A stretch of 64,000 nt of DNA from an uncultured Acetatifactor sp. (lineage in GTDB: Bacteria; Bacillota; Clostridia; Lachnospirales; Lachnospiraceae): NCBI GenBank assembly GCA_934402375.1, contig CAKRUB010000012.1, positions 11,572 through 75,571 on the forward strand, written 5' to 3'. The notes below the pieces were generated by a model, which saw only the letters and a list, made by a program, of their open reading frames with translations, made no database searches and was not told the origin of the DNA. The translations under genes and the position numbers were made by a program. This document shows, one piece after another, positions 1 to 9,342 of this stretch (within the stretch, counting starts at the first letter, position 1; each line of letters opens with the position of its first letter).

Positions 1-1659
1 CTCGGAAATTGCAAGCTCCGTGCCGTCCAGTCCGGCATATTTCTTCGGCACCTTGTCGAGGTCAACTGTCAGACCGTCGGCAAGCTCACCGATTGCAACG
101 GAAACACCGCCCGCGCCGAAGTCGTTGCACTTCTTGATGATGCGGCTGACTTCCTCGCGCCGGAACAGCCTCTGTATCTTGCGCTCCGTCGGTGCATTAC
201 CCTTCTGAACCTCTGCGCCGCAGGTCTCGATGGACTGCTCTGTATGTACCTTGGAGGAACCGGTCGCACCGCCGCAGCCGTCACGTCCGGTACGTCCGCC
301 AAGCAGAATTATGATGTCACCGGGATCGGAGGTCTCGCGGATGACGTTGCGTCTCGGCGCAGCGCCCATGACCGCACCGATCTCCATACGCTTTGCCACA
401 TAATCGGGATGATAGATCTCCTTGACGAAACCGGTCGCAAGTCCGATCTGGTTTCCGTAGGAGGAATAGCCGTTTGCCGCACCGCGGACGAGCTTCTTCT
501 GGGACAACTTTCCCTTTAAAGTCTCTGACACGGGAACGGTGGGGTCGGCTGCTCCCGTCACACGCATTGCCTGATATACATAGCCTCTGCCCGAGAGCGG
601 GTCGCGGATCGCTCCGCCCAGACAGGTCGCCGCGCCACCGAAGGGCTCGATCTCGGTAGGGTGATTGTGCGTTTCATTCTTGAAAAATACCAGCCACTCC
701 TCTGTCTCCCTGTGATCGCCATAATCCATCTCCACTGGCACGACAACGGAGCAGGCATTGATTTCATCGGACTGCTCCATATCTTCGAGCTTGCCGTCCT
801 TTTTCAGCTTTCTCATCGCCATCAGCGCAAGATCCATCAGGCAGACAAACTTGTCCTTCCTGCCCGCAAATATTTCCTCTCTGGTATCCAGATAGCTCTG
901 GTAAGTCGTCTCGATCGGAGAACGGTAATAGCCTTCGCCGAATTCCACATCCGTCAGCTCGGTTGAGAAGGTCGTGTGACGGCAGTGGTCTGACCAGTAG
1001 GTGTCCAGCACACGGATCTCCGTCATGGACGGATCGCGCTTTTCGTCCGTACGGAAATAATTCTGGATATGTAAGAAATCCTTGAAGGTCATCGCCAGAG
1101 ACAGGGAATCATACAGCTCCTTCAGCGCTGTCTCCTCCATCCCGGAAAAACCGTCCAGAACTGCAATATCCGCAGGCTCATCAAAAACGGTGATGAGTGT
1201 ATCCGGCTTCACCATTCCTGTCTCACGGGAATCAACAGGATTGATGCAATATGCCTTAATCTTCTGGAACTCCTCGTCCGTAATCTGACCAAGAATCATA
1301 TAGGTCACAGCGGTACGGATAACAGGCTCCTCATCCTCTCTCAGAAAACGGATACACTGCACTGCGGAATCCGCTCTCTGATCGAACTGTCCGGGAAGAA
1401 ACTCCACCGAAAAAACTCTTGCGTCTGCGGGTACTTCAATTGTCTCATGATACAGATGATCCACAGGCGGTTCCGAAAAGACCGTTCTGCATGCCTTTTC
1501 AAAGACTTCCTCAGAGATGTTCTCCACATCATAACGGATGAACATTCTGACTCCCTCGGTTCTGACTCCGAGATAGTTCCTCAGTTCTTCGTTCAGCTCT
1601 TTCGCCTTGACTGCAAAGGGCTCCTTCTTTTCAACATAGATACGTCTGACGTTTCCCAT
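1..1659 (-). CDS. purL: Phosphoribosylformylglycinamidine synthase (PurL, large form), 5' part, cut by window edge
   Basis: Makes FGAM from FGAR, ATP and glutamine (step 4 of purine synthesis) in the cytosol. The frame is open from the left edge to an ATG at 1657-1659, giving the first 553 residues. It contains the family motifs YWSDHCRHTTF near residue 225, KNETHNHPTEIEPFGGAAT near 325 and the glycine-rich GGRTGRDGCGGATGSS loop near 455. The N-terminal PurS-like region on the same chain shows this is the large single-chain form of about 1250 residues, not the small PurL that works with separate PurS and PurQ. The start is set by GGAGGAGCC just upstream. The TetR gene ends 27 bp upstream on the same strand and I see no terminator between them, so the two may be co-transcribed. 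The C-terminal glutaminase lies outside the window. Confidence 0.95.
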   Translation of the reverse strand, partial: MGNVRRIYVEKKEPFAVKAKELNEELRNYLGVRTEGVRMFIRYDVENISEEVFEKACRTVFSEPPVDHLYHETIEVPADARVFSVEFLPGQFDQRADSAVQCIRFLREDEEPVIRTAVTYMILGQITDEEFQKIKAYCINPVDSRETGMVKPDTLITVFDEPADIAVLDGFSGMEETALKELYDSLSLAMTFKDFLHIQNYFRTDEKRDPSMTEIRVLDTYWSDHCRHTTFSTELTDVEFGEGYYRSPIETTYQSYLDTREEIFAGRKDKFVCLMDLALMAMRKLKKDGKLEDMEQSDEINACSVVVPVEMDYGDHRETEEWLVFFKNETHNHPTEIEPFGGAATCLGGAIRDPLSGRGYVYQAMRVTGAADPTVPVSETLKGKLSQKKLVRGAANGYSSYGNQIGLATGFVKEIYHPDYVAKRMEIGAVMGAAPRRNVIRETSDPGDIIILLGGRTGRDGCGGATGSSKVHTEQSIETCGAEVQKGNAPTERKIQRLFRREEVSRIIKKCNDFGAGGVSVAIGELADGLTVDLDKVPKKYAGLDGTELAISE

Positions 1660-1686
1660 TTGGCTCCTCCAAGTATGATTGTTGCT

Positions 1687-2274
1687 TTATTCCATTTCCA
1701 CGCCCAGAGATTTCAATATGAAAGAAATCTCACGGTCGACCGCCTCGGCTGTCACGCCGATGGTCTGCGCTGAAATCTTTAATCCCTCCAGAACATACAT
1801 GATGTTCCGCGCTGTCCCAAGACAGTCTTCACAGTAAAATTCTCCGTTGTCCACACCGGTCTCAATCAGCTTTTCGATGATCTTCACCGCCGAATCAAAC
1901 TGTCTTCTCAAAACATTGTCCCGCTTGCCGGGCTGGTTCTCAAAATAATATTCATAAGTTGCCTGAATAAGCGTATGTTCCTTCCGCAGAAGCTCCTTCT
2001 TCTGCTCCTCCAGAAAAAGAATCAGAATATCCGCCGCCGTGGCGTCCTCCTTGATGTTGTCGGAAAAGACGTCATCCGTCTCCTCACTCTCCATCCGCAT
2101 TACCTCGAGAAAGATCTGACTGGTATTGTCAAAATACAGATACAGTCCGCCCCGGCTGATGTCGCACGCCTCGACGATGTCCTTCATGGTGACTTTCTTG
2201 AAGCCCTTCTCCACAAAGACATTTCTCGCTGTCTCCAATATAAATCTTTTCTTCTGTACCGATTTCTCACCCAT
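1687..2274 (-). CDS. TetR/AcrR-family transcriptional regulator
   Basis: A 195-aa DNA-binding repressor-type protein. Residues about 8-55 form the TetR helix-turn-helix (ILETARNVFVEKGFKKVTM, then DISRGGLYLYFDN, the recognition-helix signature). The rest is an unassigned ligand-binding and dimerisation domain. I place the start at the ATG ending at 2274, which has GGAG six bases upstream; the frame stays open to 2331, so a longer start is possible but has no ribosome binding site. It lies between a small unknown gene and purL, all on minus. The ligand and target are unknown; TetR proteins usually regulate a neighbour or themselves. Confidence 0.9.
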   Translation of the reverse strand: MGEKSVQKKRFILETARNVFVEKGFKKVTMKDIVEACDISRGGLYLYFDNTSQIFLEVMRMESEETDDVFSDNIKEDATAADILILFLEEQKKELLRKEHTLIQATYEYYFENQPGKRDNVLRRQFDSAVKIIEKLIETGVDNGEFYCEDCLGTARNIMYVLEGLKISAQTIGVTAEAVDREISFILKSLGVEME

Positions 2275-2299
2275 CTTAATCTCCATTCTAACGCTGCAT

Positions 2300-2764
2300 T
2301 CACAGTGTGAAAGATTTATCCCAATACTCAATGATCTCCTGCATCTTCTTCAGCACAAGCAGGAAAATATTTTCCTTCACCGCTTCCATCCAGAGCCGGC
2401 TCTTCGTCTGACCACCCATCACATACTTCGAAAGAATTCCCTGCAGGATTCCCCAGTCCTTCAGTTCTGCTGCCGCAATGACCCTTCTCTCGTCCTCATG
2501 CGTCCTGATCCTGTTGCGCGTGAAAACATAAGGATAGTTCCGATCCATCAGCCCGGATCTCTGCGCCTCCCTGACAAAATTCATCAGAGTTGAGTCATAG
2601 ACCGGAATGCTCATGGAATTTTCTGTTGCTTCAGGATTCTGGTAAAATCCGCCTCCGGCCTGTCCGGCATTCTGTTCCAGCCACGGAAGATACCGCAAAA
2701 GAGGCACTACTGCCCGTTTATATTCTTCTATCTGCTGCTGCCTGTATTCTGTCCCCTGCTCCAT
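2300..2764 (-). CDS. Conserved hypothetical protein
   Basis: A 154-aa soluble protein that I do not recognise. It is rich in charged residues and aromatics, with no signal peptide or membrane segment. The N-terminal half holds a Gln/Glu-rich helix (YRQQQIEEYKRAVVPLLRYL). The C-terminal half looks helical. The start chosen has GGAAAGG before it; an open frame continues upstream to 2815 without a good ribosome site. It ends 25 bp before the TetR gene, so both are probably on one transcript. Confidence 0.7.
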   Translation of the reverse strand: MEQGTEYRQQQIEEYKRAVVPLLRYLPWLEQNAGQAGGGFYQNPEATENSMSIPVYDSTLMNFVREAQRSGLMDRNYPYVFTRNRIRTHEDERRVIAAAELKDWGILQGILSKYVMGGQTKSRLWMEAVKENIFLLVLKKMQEIIEYWDKSFTL

Positions 2765-3014
2765 GAATGCCTTTCCTTCCCTGTTTTCTCGCGTTTGTGC
2801 CCAAAAATGACACATATGTATTTTTATTCTATCATATTTTTGTTAAAAGTACAGCACAAAATTGCATAGACTTTCATACCAAATTGGGTGTATACTATTA
2901 TATATGTTGTCGGATGTTTTTTTCTCCGGCAAATACGGCTTTACCAAAAAGGGGTTTTTAATTAATGCCTGCGGCTCAATGTGCGCAGGCTAATGAAAGG
3001 CTTGGGGGATTAAT

Positions 3015-5306
3015 ATGGCGGGAATTGCATTAGAAAAGGGAAAACGCATTTACAACAGCGGTCAGCCTATGACTGCACTTCACATGATTGCTAAGGGAAA
3101 GGTACTGGTAGAATATCCGGGGGGAACCTATAAGCTCGGGAAAGGCGACGTGATCGGAATCTGTGAACTCGGCTCAGAGGTACATTATCTCGGCTATACG
3201 ACGTTGGAGGATTCTGTCATCCTGACATATCCTGTCAACAATATGGATGCTCTCGAGGAACTGCTGCAAAGTCATCCTGACGTTGCAAGACTGTTCCTGC
3301 TCTCTCTGTTCCATCAGATCAATATTCTTCTGGAGCAGAGCTTCCGCTCGGAAATGCTCTGTACCAGTCTTCATCAGAATCTGATGGATGACTATGCGAA
3401 ATATAACGCTCTCTGCAGCCGTTACCGGATACAGCCGCGCACACTCGACGGTCTGGATGAAACCTCCGCTTACTTCAACGAGGACATGCCTGATATATGG
3501 CTGAACACCTATTATCTGGGCTTACAACACATTTACTCTGAGGCAGGAGCAGGGGCAAAAACACTTATGCAGGAGCCGGGAGTCTCTCTGGGCATGCTGC
3601 GAAAGGGCAGTCTGGATTTCCGAAAGACCTTCTCTGTTCTGGACGAGCAGTTCCATTACCGCTCTGTAATTGCTGAGTACTATTTCAGTTCGTCCGGGAA
3701 TGATCTTTTTGATCTTTTCACCTCCTTATATTATCGTCTCGGTCAGAACAACGAGGATGCCACTGCGCTTGCCGTGGACATCAACCGCATTATCAAGCAG
3801 ACAGAAAATGACCCTTCCCTGAACAAAAGTCTGGTCGAATCCCGCGTGAACAGCTTCCGCAGCAATCTGTCCATGCTGAACTCCTCACAGCAGGAGGATA
3901 CACCGCAGGAGGATATACAGAGTGGCGCCATCATGCAGGAGCTTGCCGGATCTCTGAATTCCATTCTGGAATTTGCCGGTTTCGATCTGGATATGGGCGA
4001 GTCCTTCCGGAAGCATGTCAACACCTACAAAGCGATGGAGGATAAAAACTCCACCGAGGATTCTGCTATCCGGCTGCGCAAACAGATCACAGGGGAATTT
4101 TACTCCCTGTATGCCATCACCTTTGAGGCAGCGCTGGCTGCACCTTATCTTCCTATGCCTGTCCGTATGTTCTTATACTTCGGATATGTGGACGAGGATC
4201 TCGCCGGAGCGGCAAACTGCATTGCCCTGTACAACCTCGCATGCGGTATTGTCGATCAGAGTTCCTTTGGCATCTATACGCTCTATCACTGGCTGCTCGC
4301 CATTTACAATGGCAAAAAGCTTCCCAGCCGGAACGAGTTTGAGGAGGATTTCACTGACTACATACATAAACAGAAGGCAAGCGGCAACATCACTGCCGCA
4401 GAATATAATGCCATGGAAAAGAATCCGATGAGCAAGGTTTCCTTCGAACTGAAGAATATGTTCCCGCAGGTCAACAAGATGACCTGCGGACGTATCACGA
4501 CCTTCTGCCCGCTCTTCTCGTCCGACAACGTTATGAAGAATCTGAACACCTCCTTTGTGTCCAGTGCACAGATCAACAAGGCGCTCGAGATGATAAAATC
4601 CATCGACTACTCCGCCTTTTACCGAGAGAGTCTGGACATCGACCACATGGAGGCAATGGGCAAGGAGATCATCCATCTGGAATATCTGCCCGACATCATT
4701 CTGATGCCAAATGTCGGCATCCGCGGTGTTATGTGGCAGGAAATCGAGGGAAAGAAGCGCAATTCCCCCGGAAGAATGTTCTTCTCCATCTTCCACATGG
4801 AGGATATCAGCACTACGATGGTACGTCTCACCGGCGAATTCCGTTGGGAGATGTGTAAGCGTATTCAGGGCAGCCGTTGGAATGATATTTCCGAGCGCTC
4901 CCTCACCAGTGAGTATTTCGACTATGTACAGTTTTACAGAAGGAATCACGACCTCAGCTCAGAGGCAAAAGAGAAGATCCGCAACAGCCTTCAGCGTGCG
5001 CGGAACAGCTTCAAGGAAATGTTCGTAAGAGATTATATTGTGTGGATTTTATTCGAGGGAACCGGTTCCCCCAGATTAAACAGGGTCGCGAGAAGAATCC
5101 TGTTTACCTACTGTCCTTTCCCCGCAGCGCTTGCGAAGACCATGGAACAGAACCCTACCTTTTCGGAAATGCTGGCGCGCCAGAAGGTTCTGAACGGCCA
5201 GCGGCTTCATCATCTGGACACACTGCGGCAGAAGCTGCGCAACAGCGATATTGCGATTCCTCCGACACTCGACACAGAATATGCCTACACAAAGGGAGAA
5301 GTTTAA
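3015..5306 (+). CDS. Large protein with N-terminal cyclic-nucleotide-binding (Crp-like) domain
   Basis: A 763-aa cytosolic protein. Residues about 5-105 read as a cNMP-binding beta-roll (GKRIYNSGQPMTALHMIAKG, then KLGKGDVIGICEL), followed by a helical extension like the Crp dimer helix. I see no helix-turn-helix after it. The remaining 650 residues are helical and unrecognised, without Walker motifs, membrane segments or a signal peptide. The start is supported by a GGGGG ribosome site seven bases upstream. It is transcribed alone, divergently from the minus-strand block on its left. A sensor or scaffold role is only a guess from the N-terminal fold; the effector part is unknown. Confidence 0.85.
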   Translation: MAGIALEKGKRIYNSGQPMTALHMIAKGKVLVEYPGGTYKLGKGDVIGICELGSEVHYLGYTTLEDSVILTYPVNNMDALEELLQSHPDVARLFLLSLFHQINILLEQSFRSEMLCTSLHQNLMDDYAKYNALCSRYRIQPRTLDGLDETSAYFNEDMPDIWLNTYYLGLQHIYSEAGAGAKTLMQEPGVSLGMLRKGSLDFRKTFSVLDEQFHYRSVIAEYYFSSSGNDLFDLFTSLYYRLGQNNEDATALAVDINRIIKQTENDPSLNKSLVESRVNSFRSNLSMLNSSQQEDTPQEDIQSGAIMQELAGSLNSILEFAGFDLDMGESFRKHVNTYKAMEDKNSTEDSAIRLRKQITGEFYSLYAITFEAALAAPYLPMPVRMFLYFGYVDEDLAGAANCIALYNLACGIVDQSSFGIYTLYHWLLAIYNGKKLPSRNEFEEDFTDYIHKQKASGNITAAEYNAMEKNPMSKVSFELKNMFPQVNKMTCGRITTFCPLFSSDNVMKNLNTSFVSSAQINKALEMIKSIDYSAFYRESLDIDHMEAMGKEIIHLEYLPDIILMPNVGIRGVMWQEIEGKKRNSPGRMFFSIFHMEDISTTMVRLTGEFRWEMCKRIQGSRWNDISERSLTSEYFDYVQFYRRNHDLSSEAKEKIRNSLQRARNSFKEMFVRDYIVWILFEGTGSPRLNRVARRILFTYCPFPAALAKTMEQNPTFSEMLARQKVLNGQRLHHLDTLRQKLRNSDIAIPPTLDTEYAYTKGEV

Positions 5307-5318
5307 GAGCGCACTGCT

Positions 5319-5714
5319 TCATCCGTTTGCGGCATCCTGACCGGACTCGCTTTCCATTTTATTGATGAATGGAAGCGGGTCCGTTTCCATTTGCAGCATC
5401 GTGTCAAACGTGGAGAGGAGCAACCTCTGCTGCCGATAGCGGTTCATCTCATCGGGTCTGTCCATATATAACTTAAAGTGGTCAACCTGCCATACCAGCA
5501 CGTCGGCAAGCGTGTAGCCCGCAATCTTGTATTCACACAGAAACTTTCCGTAATCATGGTAATACGCCAGCTCCCGCAGCAGTCCGCCCGACTGCCGGAT
5601 GCCCTGCCATAGTTTCTCCCCATATTCCTCCCCTTCTCCCGCCCGAACGGCAAGGGTGACTACATAGTCCCGCAGGGTCTGCATTGCCTTTTCAACTCTT
5701 TCTTCCTGTATCAT
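5319..5714 (-). CDS. Small conserved hypothetical protein
   Basis: A 131-aa soluble protein without recognised domains. It looks all-helical with an aromatic-rich centre (ELAYYHDYGKFLCEYKIAGY). The start is the ATG preceded by AAAGGAGAGC; the frame is open a further 54 bp upstream without a better start. It converges on the cNMP-binding protein gene, with only 12 bp between stop codons. The next gene upstream on the same strand is a DUF4143-type ATPase, 65 bp away. Confidence 0.7.
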   Translation of the reverse strand: MIQEERVEKAMQTLRDYVVTLAVRAGEGEEYGEKLWQGIRQSGGLLRELAYYHDYGKFLCEYKIAGYTLADVLVWQVDHFKLYMDRPDEMNRYRQQRLLLSTFDTMLQMETDPLPFINKMESESGQDAANG

Positions 5715-5779
5715 AAGATGCTCTCCTTTCCTTCGTATCAAATCTTTCTTATCCCTATTTCTGCGCACGTCCTTCTTCC

Positions 5780-7033
5780 CTAAAACTCCAAACTATCCGT
5801 ATTAAGCAGAAAATATTTCATGCCCATAATTACAAAGCCCTCATCATTTCTCCACGGCTTCTGGCTTCCGTTTACTATCACAAGCTTCTTAAAGGAATCC
5901 GGAATATTTCTAAACGAATTAAGCTCCTGTGTCTGCTTTTCCCCAGAAGTCATATCATAAGCAACTTGGACATAATATCTCTGACTGCCCTGATTGACTA
6001 CAAAATCGACCTCAAATTGCTTACGAGTCGTTTTTCCTTCACAGTTCTTTGCATAAACCTCTACAATGCCGACATCCACATTATAGCCGCGCACAAGTAA
6101 TTCATTATAAACAATATTCTCCATAATATGCGTAGGCTCCTGCTGCCTGAAATTCAGTCTTGCATTTCTAAGCCCCACATCTGAAAAATAATATTTCTGG
6201 TTCGCGCCTACATATTTTCTTCCCTTAATATCGTATCGTTCCGCTTTGGAAATCAAAAAGGCCTCTGCCAGGTAATCAATATGGCGGGATATGGTTTTAT
6301 TGCTATAATTGATACCCCGTTCGCTTTTAAAGGTATTTGATATTTTAGTCGGATTGGTAGGCGCTCCTATCGCAGAAGCCAGAATATCTACCAAAGTACC
6401 AATCTCATCAACATTTTGAAGCTTATTCCGCTCTACCACATCTTTGATATAAACATTAGTAAAAATGTTTTTCAGATACTCTGCCTTTTGACGTTCAACA
6501 GAAAACTGAGCAACCTGTGGAAGTCCACCATAAGTCATGTATTCATCCCATGCATCATCATAATCTCCATCGTAAGCTGCATAAAATTCTGCAAAGGATA
6601 ACGGGTATATTCTGATTTCATCTCCTCTGCCTCTAAACTCCGTTACAATATCACTTGACAGGAATTTAGAATTACTTCCGGTCACATACACATCAATATT
6701 GCCGATACGAAGCAGGCTGTTCAATACTTCCTCAAATCGGGGCAAAAACTGTACTTCATCTAAAAACAAGTAATACTTCTGATCATCTTTCATTGCATCT
6801 TTGATATACTGATAACACCTTTTTGGTTCCCTTAGCTCCTCATTGACAATACCATCAAAGGCAATTTCTATGATATGTTCGTTATCTATCCCACTCTCCA
6901 ATAAAAACTTCTTAAACAGCACAAATAAAAGAAATGATTTTCCACATCTTCTGATCCCTGTGATAACCTTTATCATTCCATTATCTTTTCGTATCTTTAA
7001 TTGTTCAAGGTATAAATCTCTTTTAATCTCCAT
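5780..7033 (-). CDS. AAA ATPase with C-terminal DUF4143 domain
   Basis: A 417-aa protein of the family that joins an N-terminal AAA ATPase to a C-terminal DUF4143 nuclease-like fold. Walker A is GIRRCGKSF near residue 29 and Walker B is YYLFLDEVQ near residue 85, followed by the sensor VYVTGSNSKFLSSD. The C-terminal half has the usual ENIVYNELLVRGY and FEVDFVV segments, reminiscent of restriction-like nuclease cores. The biological role of this family is not established; it is abundant in gut anaerobes. The gene is visibly more AT-rich than its neighbours, suggesting transfer. A paralogue lies at 21810-23009. The start has only a weak ribosome site; an upstream ATG at 7066 is possible. Confidence 0.88.
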   Translation of the reverse strand: MEIKRDLYLEQLKIRKDNGMIKVITGIRRCGKSFLLFVLFKKFLLESGIDNEHIIEIAFDGIVNEELREPKRCYQYIKDAMKDDQKYYLFLDEVQFLPRFEEVLNSLLRIGNIDVYVTGSNSKFLSSDIVTEFRGRGDEIRIYPLSFAEFYAAYDGDYDDAWDEYMTYGGLPQVAQFSVERQKAEYLKNIFTNVYIKDVVERNKLQNVDEIGTLVDILASAIGAPTNPTKISNTFKSERGINYSNKTISRHIDYLAEAFLISKAERYDIKGRKYVGANQKYYFSDVGLRNARLNFRQQEPTHIMENIVYNELLVRGYNVDVGIVEVYAKNCEGKTTRKQFEVDFVVNQGSQRYYVQVAYDMTSGEKQTQELNSFRNIPDSFKKLVIVNGSQKPWRNDEGFVIMGMKYFLLNTDSLEF

Positions 7034-7163
7034 ATTACTGTTCCCTGTTTTTGTGTTATGACACATTTTTTAGTAATTGCATTATAGCATTTAATTTTTA
7101 TTTCATCAATAGCCATTACTATTTTATGTGTAGCTACACGTTTTTATGCAGTAACCACAAAAA

Positions 7164-7211
7164 GTAAAGGCATCAAAAACGCTGAAAAATCAACATCTTC
7201 AATGCCTTTAC
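7164..7211 (-). terminator. Probable terminator for the tRNA-Trp transcript
   Basis: A 10-bp perfect inverted repeat (GTAAAGGCAT / ATGCCTTTAC) with a long loop is followed on the minus strand by TTTTT. It lies 17 bp past the tRNA 3' end. The large loop makes it atypical. Confidence 0.5.
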
Positions 7212-7228
7212 AAGATTAATATTTTTAG

Positions 7229-7299
7229 CAGGGGAAGAGGGGATCGAACCCCCGTTAACGGTTTTGGAGACCGCCGCACTACCGCTGTACTATTCCCCT
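7229..7299 (-). tRNA. trnW: tRNA-Trp (anticodon CCA)
   Basis: Read on minus, the acceptor AGGGGAA pairs with TTCCCCT. The anticodon loop CTCCAAA has anticodon CCA at 7265-7267, and the T arm GGGGGTTCGATCCCC is canonical. The 3' CCA is not encoded (GCT follows the stem). The D arm is short, giving 71 nt. It stands alone between the DUF4143 ATPase gene and radA. Confidence 0.97.
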
Positions 7300-7395
7300 A
7301 TTGTATCTGCACCAGATTACCGATGCATCACCAACGAAATAGATTATACCACAGGTTATTCCTGTTTAGCAAGCAAAATTTTATTTTTTTATGCC

Positions 7396-8790
7396 TTATA
7401 TCTCCTCCGCGTTCATTACAACATTGATCGCATCCTGAACCGTTCTGACGCCAATCACCCTGATCCCGCTGTTCTTCCGGCAGTCCTCTGTGCAGACATA
7501 AGGGACAATACAGGTGGTAAAGCCCAGCTTCTCCGCCTCCGCCACTCTCTGTCTCGCCATGCTGACCGCACGAACCTCGCCGCTTAAGCCGACCTCGCCA
7601 AAGGCGATCAGCTTCGGGTTCAGCGCCCTGTTACGGAAGCTGGACACGATAGCCAGCACGATTCCGAGATCGATCGCCGGCTCCATGATCTTTATGCCGC
7701 CCGTGATATTGACGTAGGCATCGCAGCTTGCAAGCTGCAGCCCGGAACGCTTCTCCAGAACCGCCATGAGGAGATTCACCCTGTTAAAATCCGTTCCCGT
7801 GGTCTGCCGCCTCGGAATGCCGAAATTACTCTGGCAGACAAGCGCCTGAATCTCTACGAGAAGCGGTCTGGTTCCCTCCATTGTGCACGCCACTACAGAA
7901 CCGCTCGCATTCTCCGGTCTGCCGTTCAGCATATATTCTGACGGATTCTGTACTTCGACAAGCCCCTGCTCCCGCATCTCAAAGACACCGATCTCATTCG
8001 TGGAGCCGAAACGATTCTTTACGCCACGCAGGATACGGTAGGAGGCGTGTCTGTCTCCCTCGAAGTAGAGCACGGTATCCACCATATGCTCAAGGACACG
8101 CGGGCCTGCAACAGTGCCCTCCTTCGTCACATGACCCACAATGAATACGGAAACTCCAAGCCCCTTTGCCAGCTGTAATAAGATTCCTGTGGATTCCCGA
8201 ACCTGTGACACGCTGCCCGGCGCCGCGGAAACATTCTCATTATACATGGTCTGGATAGAATCGATCACGACAGCCTCGGGCTTACTGCTTCGGATGACCT
8301 CCGTGATCTCGTCCAGATTCGTCTCGCATAAAAGCTGCATCTCCCGCGTAAACTCTCCAAGCCGATCGGCGCGCATCTTGATCTGCGCCAGAGATTCCTC
8401 GCCGGATATGTACAGCACCTTGTGCCCTGCCCCCGAAAGATTCCGGCAGACCTGCAGCAGAAGCGTTGACTTTCCGATTCCCGGATCACCGCCTACCAGT
8501 GTCAGCGAGCCCTGTACAATACCGCCACCCAGCACCCTGTCAAGCTCACCGATGCCCGTGACAATCCTGCTCTCCTCACTGATGGAAATATCCGCAAGAG
8601 TACTCGGGGCAAGGCTGCTGCTTCTTCTGACCGTCGATGCGGATGCTCCTCCCATGTGCGGTGTCTTACTCACAGTCTCCTCGACAAACGAATTCCATTC
8701 CTTACATCCCGGACACTGTCCCATCCACTTTGAAGATTCATATCCACAATTCTGGCAGAAAAAAACTGTCGCCGCCTTGCCCTTTGCCAT
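7396..8790 (-). CDS. radA: DNA repair protein RadA (Sms)
   Basis: A 464-aa RecA-like branch-migration ATPase acting in recombinational repair. It has an N-terminal zinc ribbon (Cys 12, 15, 26, 29), Walker A GDPGIGKST near residue 100, the RadA signature GVKNRFGST near 260, and a C-terminal Lon-like domain. Length matches the family. It lies 11 bp downstream of a small unknown gene, which follows clpC; the clpC-radA association is common in Firmicutes. Confidence 0.98.
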   Translation of the reverse strand: MAKGKAATVFFCQNCGYESSKWMGQCPGCKEWNSFVEETVSKTPHMGGASASTVRRSSSLAPSTLADISISEESRIVTGIGELDRVLGGGIVQGSLTLVGGDPGIGKSTLLLQVCRNLSGAGHKVLYISGEESLAQIKMRADRLGEFTREMQLLCETNLDEITEVIRSSKPEAVVIDSIQTMYNENVSAAPGSVSQVRESTGILLQLAKGLGVSVFIVGHVTKEGTVAGPRVLEHMVDTVLYFEGDRHASYRILRGVKNRFGSTNEIGVFEMREQGLVEVQNPSEYMLNGRPENASGSVVACTMEGTRPLLVEIQALVCQSNFGIPRRQTTGTDFNRVNLLMAVLEKRSGLQLASCDAYVNITGGIKIMEPAIDLGIVLAIVSSFRNRALNPKLIAFGEVGLSGEVRAVSMARQRVAEAEKLGFTTCIVPYVCTEDCRKNSGIRVIGVRTVQDAINVVMNAEEI

Positions 8791-8801
8791 AGCTACCTCT
8801 T

Positions 8802-9215
8802 TTATACTCTCTCGATCTTAACCGGAACCTCGCCGGCAGCCTCAAGCTCTACGCTCAAAGAGAGCTTTCCGCCAAGTCCTGTCGTCATTGTTCCAACGCT
8901 CTTTCCGTCCACAAATACTTCGTACTCCGTATCATCATCCAGTCCGATGGTGATCTGTGCATCCTCATCGCCCTCTACAATGAATTCCACACCGTTTTCC
9001 TTCTCAACAAAATCGAGAACACTGGTTCCCGGCACGGACTCGTAGAGAAACAATCCGTTCTTTTCCAGTTTTGTCATTTCCTTGAAGGTCTTTACCTTCA
9101 ACAGGTCTCCTGCGTGCTGAAAATCCTCCAGCTTTGCCTTCTGCTCCAGCTTGTGATTGCCAAAGCTGATCGCACCGCTCTTTTCGCTGCGGAGCAGTTC
9201 TTCTACAACTGCCAT
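8802..9215 (-). CDS. Conserved hypothetical protein between clpC and radA
   Basis: A 137-aa soluble acidic protein. The N-terminal 60 residues are mixed (ISFGNHKLEQKAKLEDF). The C-terminal half looks like a beta-sandwich with alternating hydrophobics (FIVEGDEDAQITIGL, then EYEVFVDGKSVGTMTTG). The start has AGGAGG eight bases upstream. It sits 11 bp from radA and 127 bp from clpC. Similar proteins in Lachnospiraceae carry vague names; I cannot assign a function. Confidence 0.8.
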   Translation of the reverse strand: MAVVEELLRSEKSGAISFGNHKLEQKAKLEDFQHAGDLLKVKTFKEMTKLEKNGLFLYESVPGTSVLDFVEKENGVEFIVEGDEDAQITIGLDDDTEYEVFVDGKSVGTMTTGLGGKLSLSVELEAAGEVPVKIERV

Positions 9216-9342
9216 CTGTATATCCTCCTGTTCCTTTGTGGACTGCTGCAGGCAGCGCCCCGGACTCTTCCGGAATGCTCTGCCCTCATATGGATATTAT
9301 AATCGAAAACGAACCCGTCCGCCATAAATTTTTTCTAAAGTT

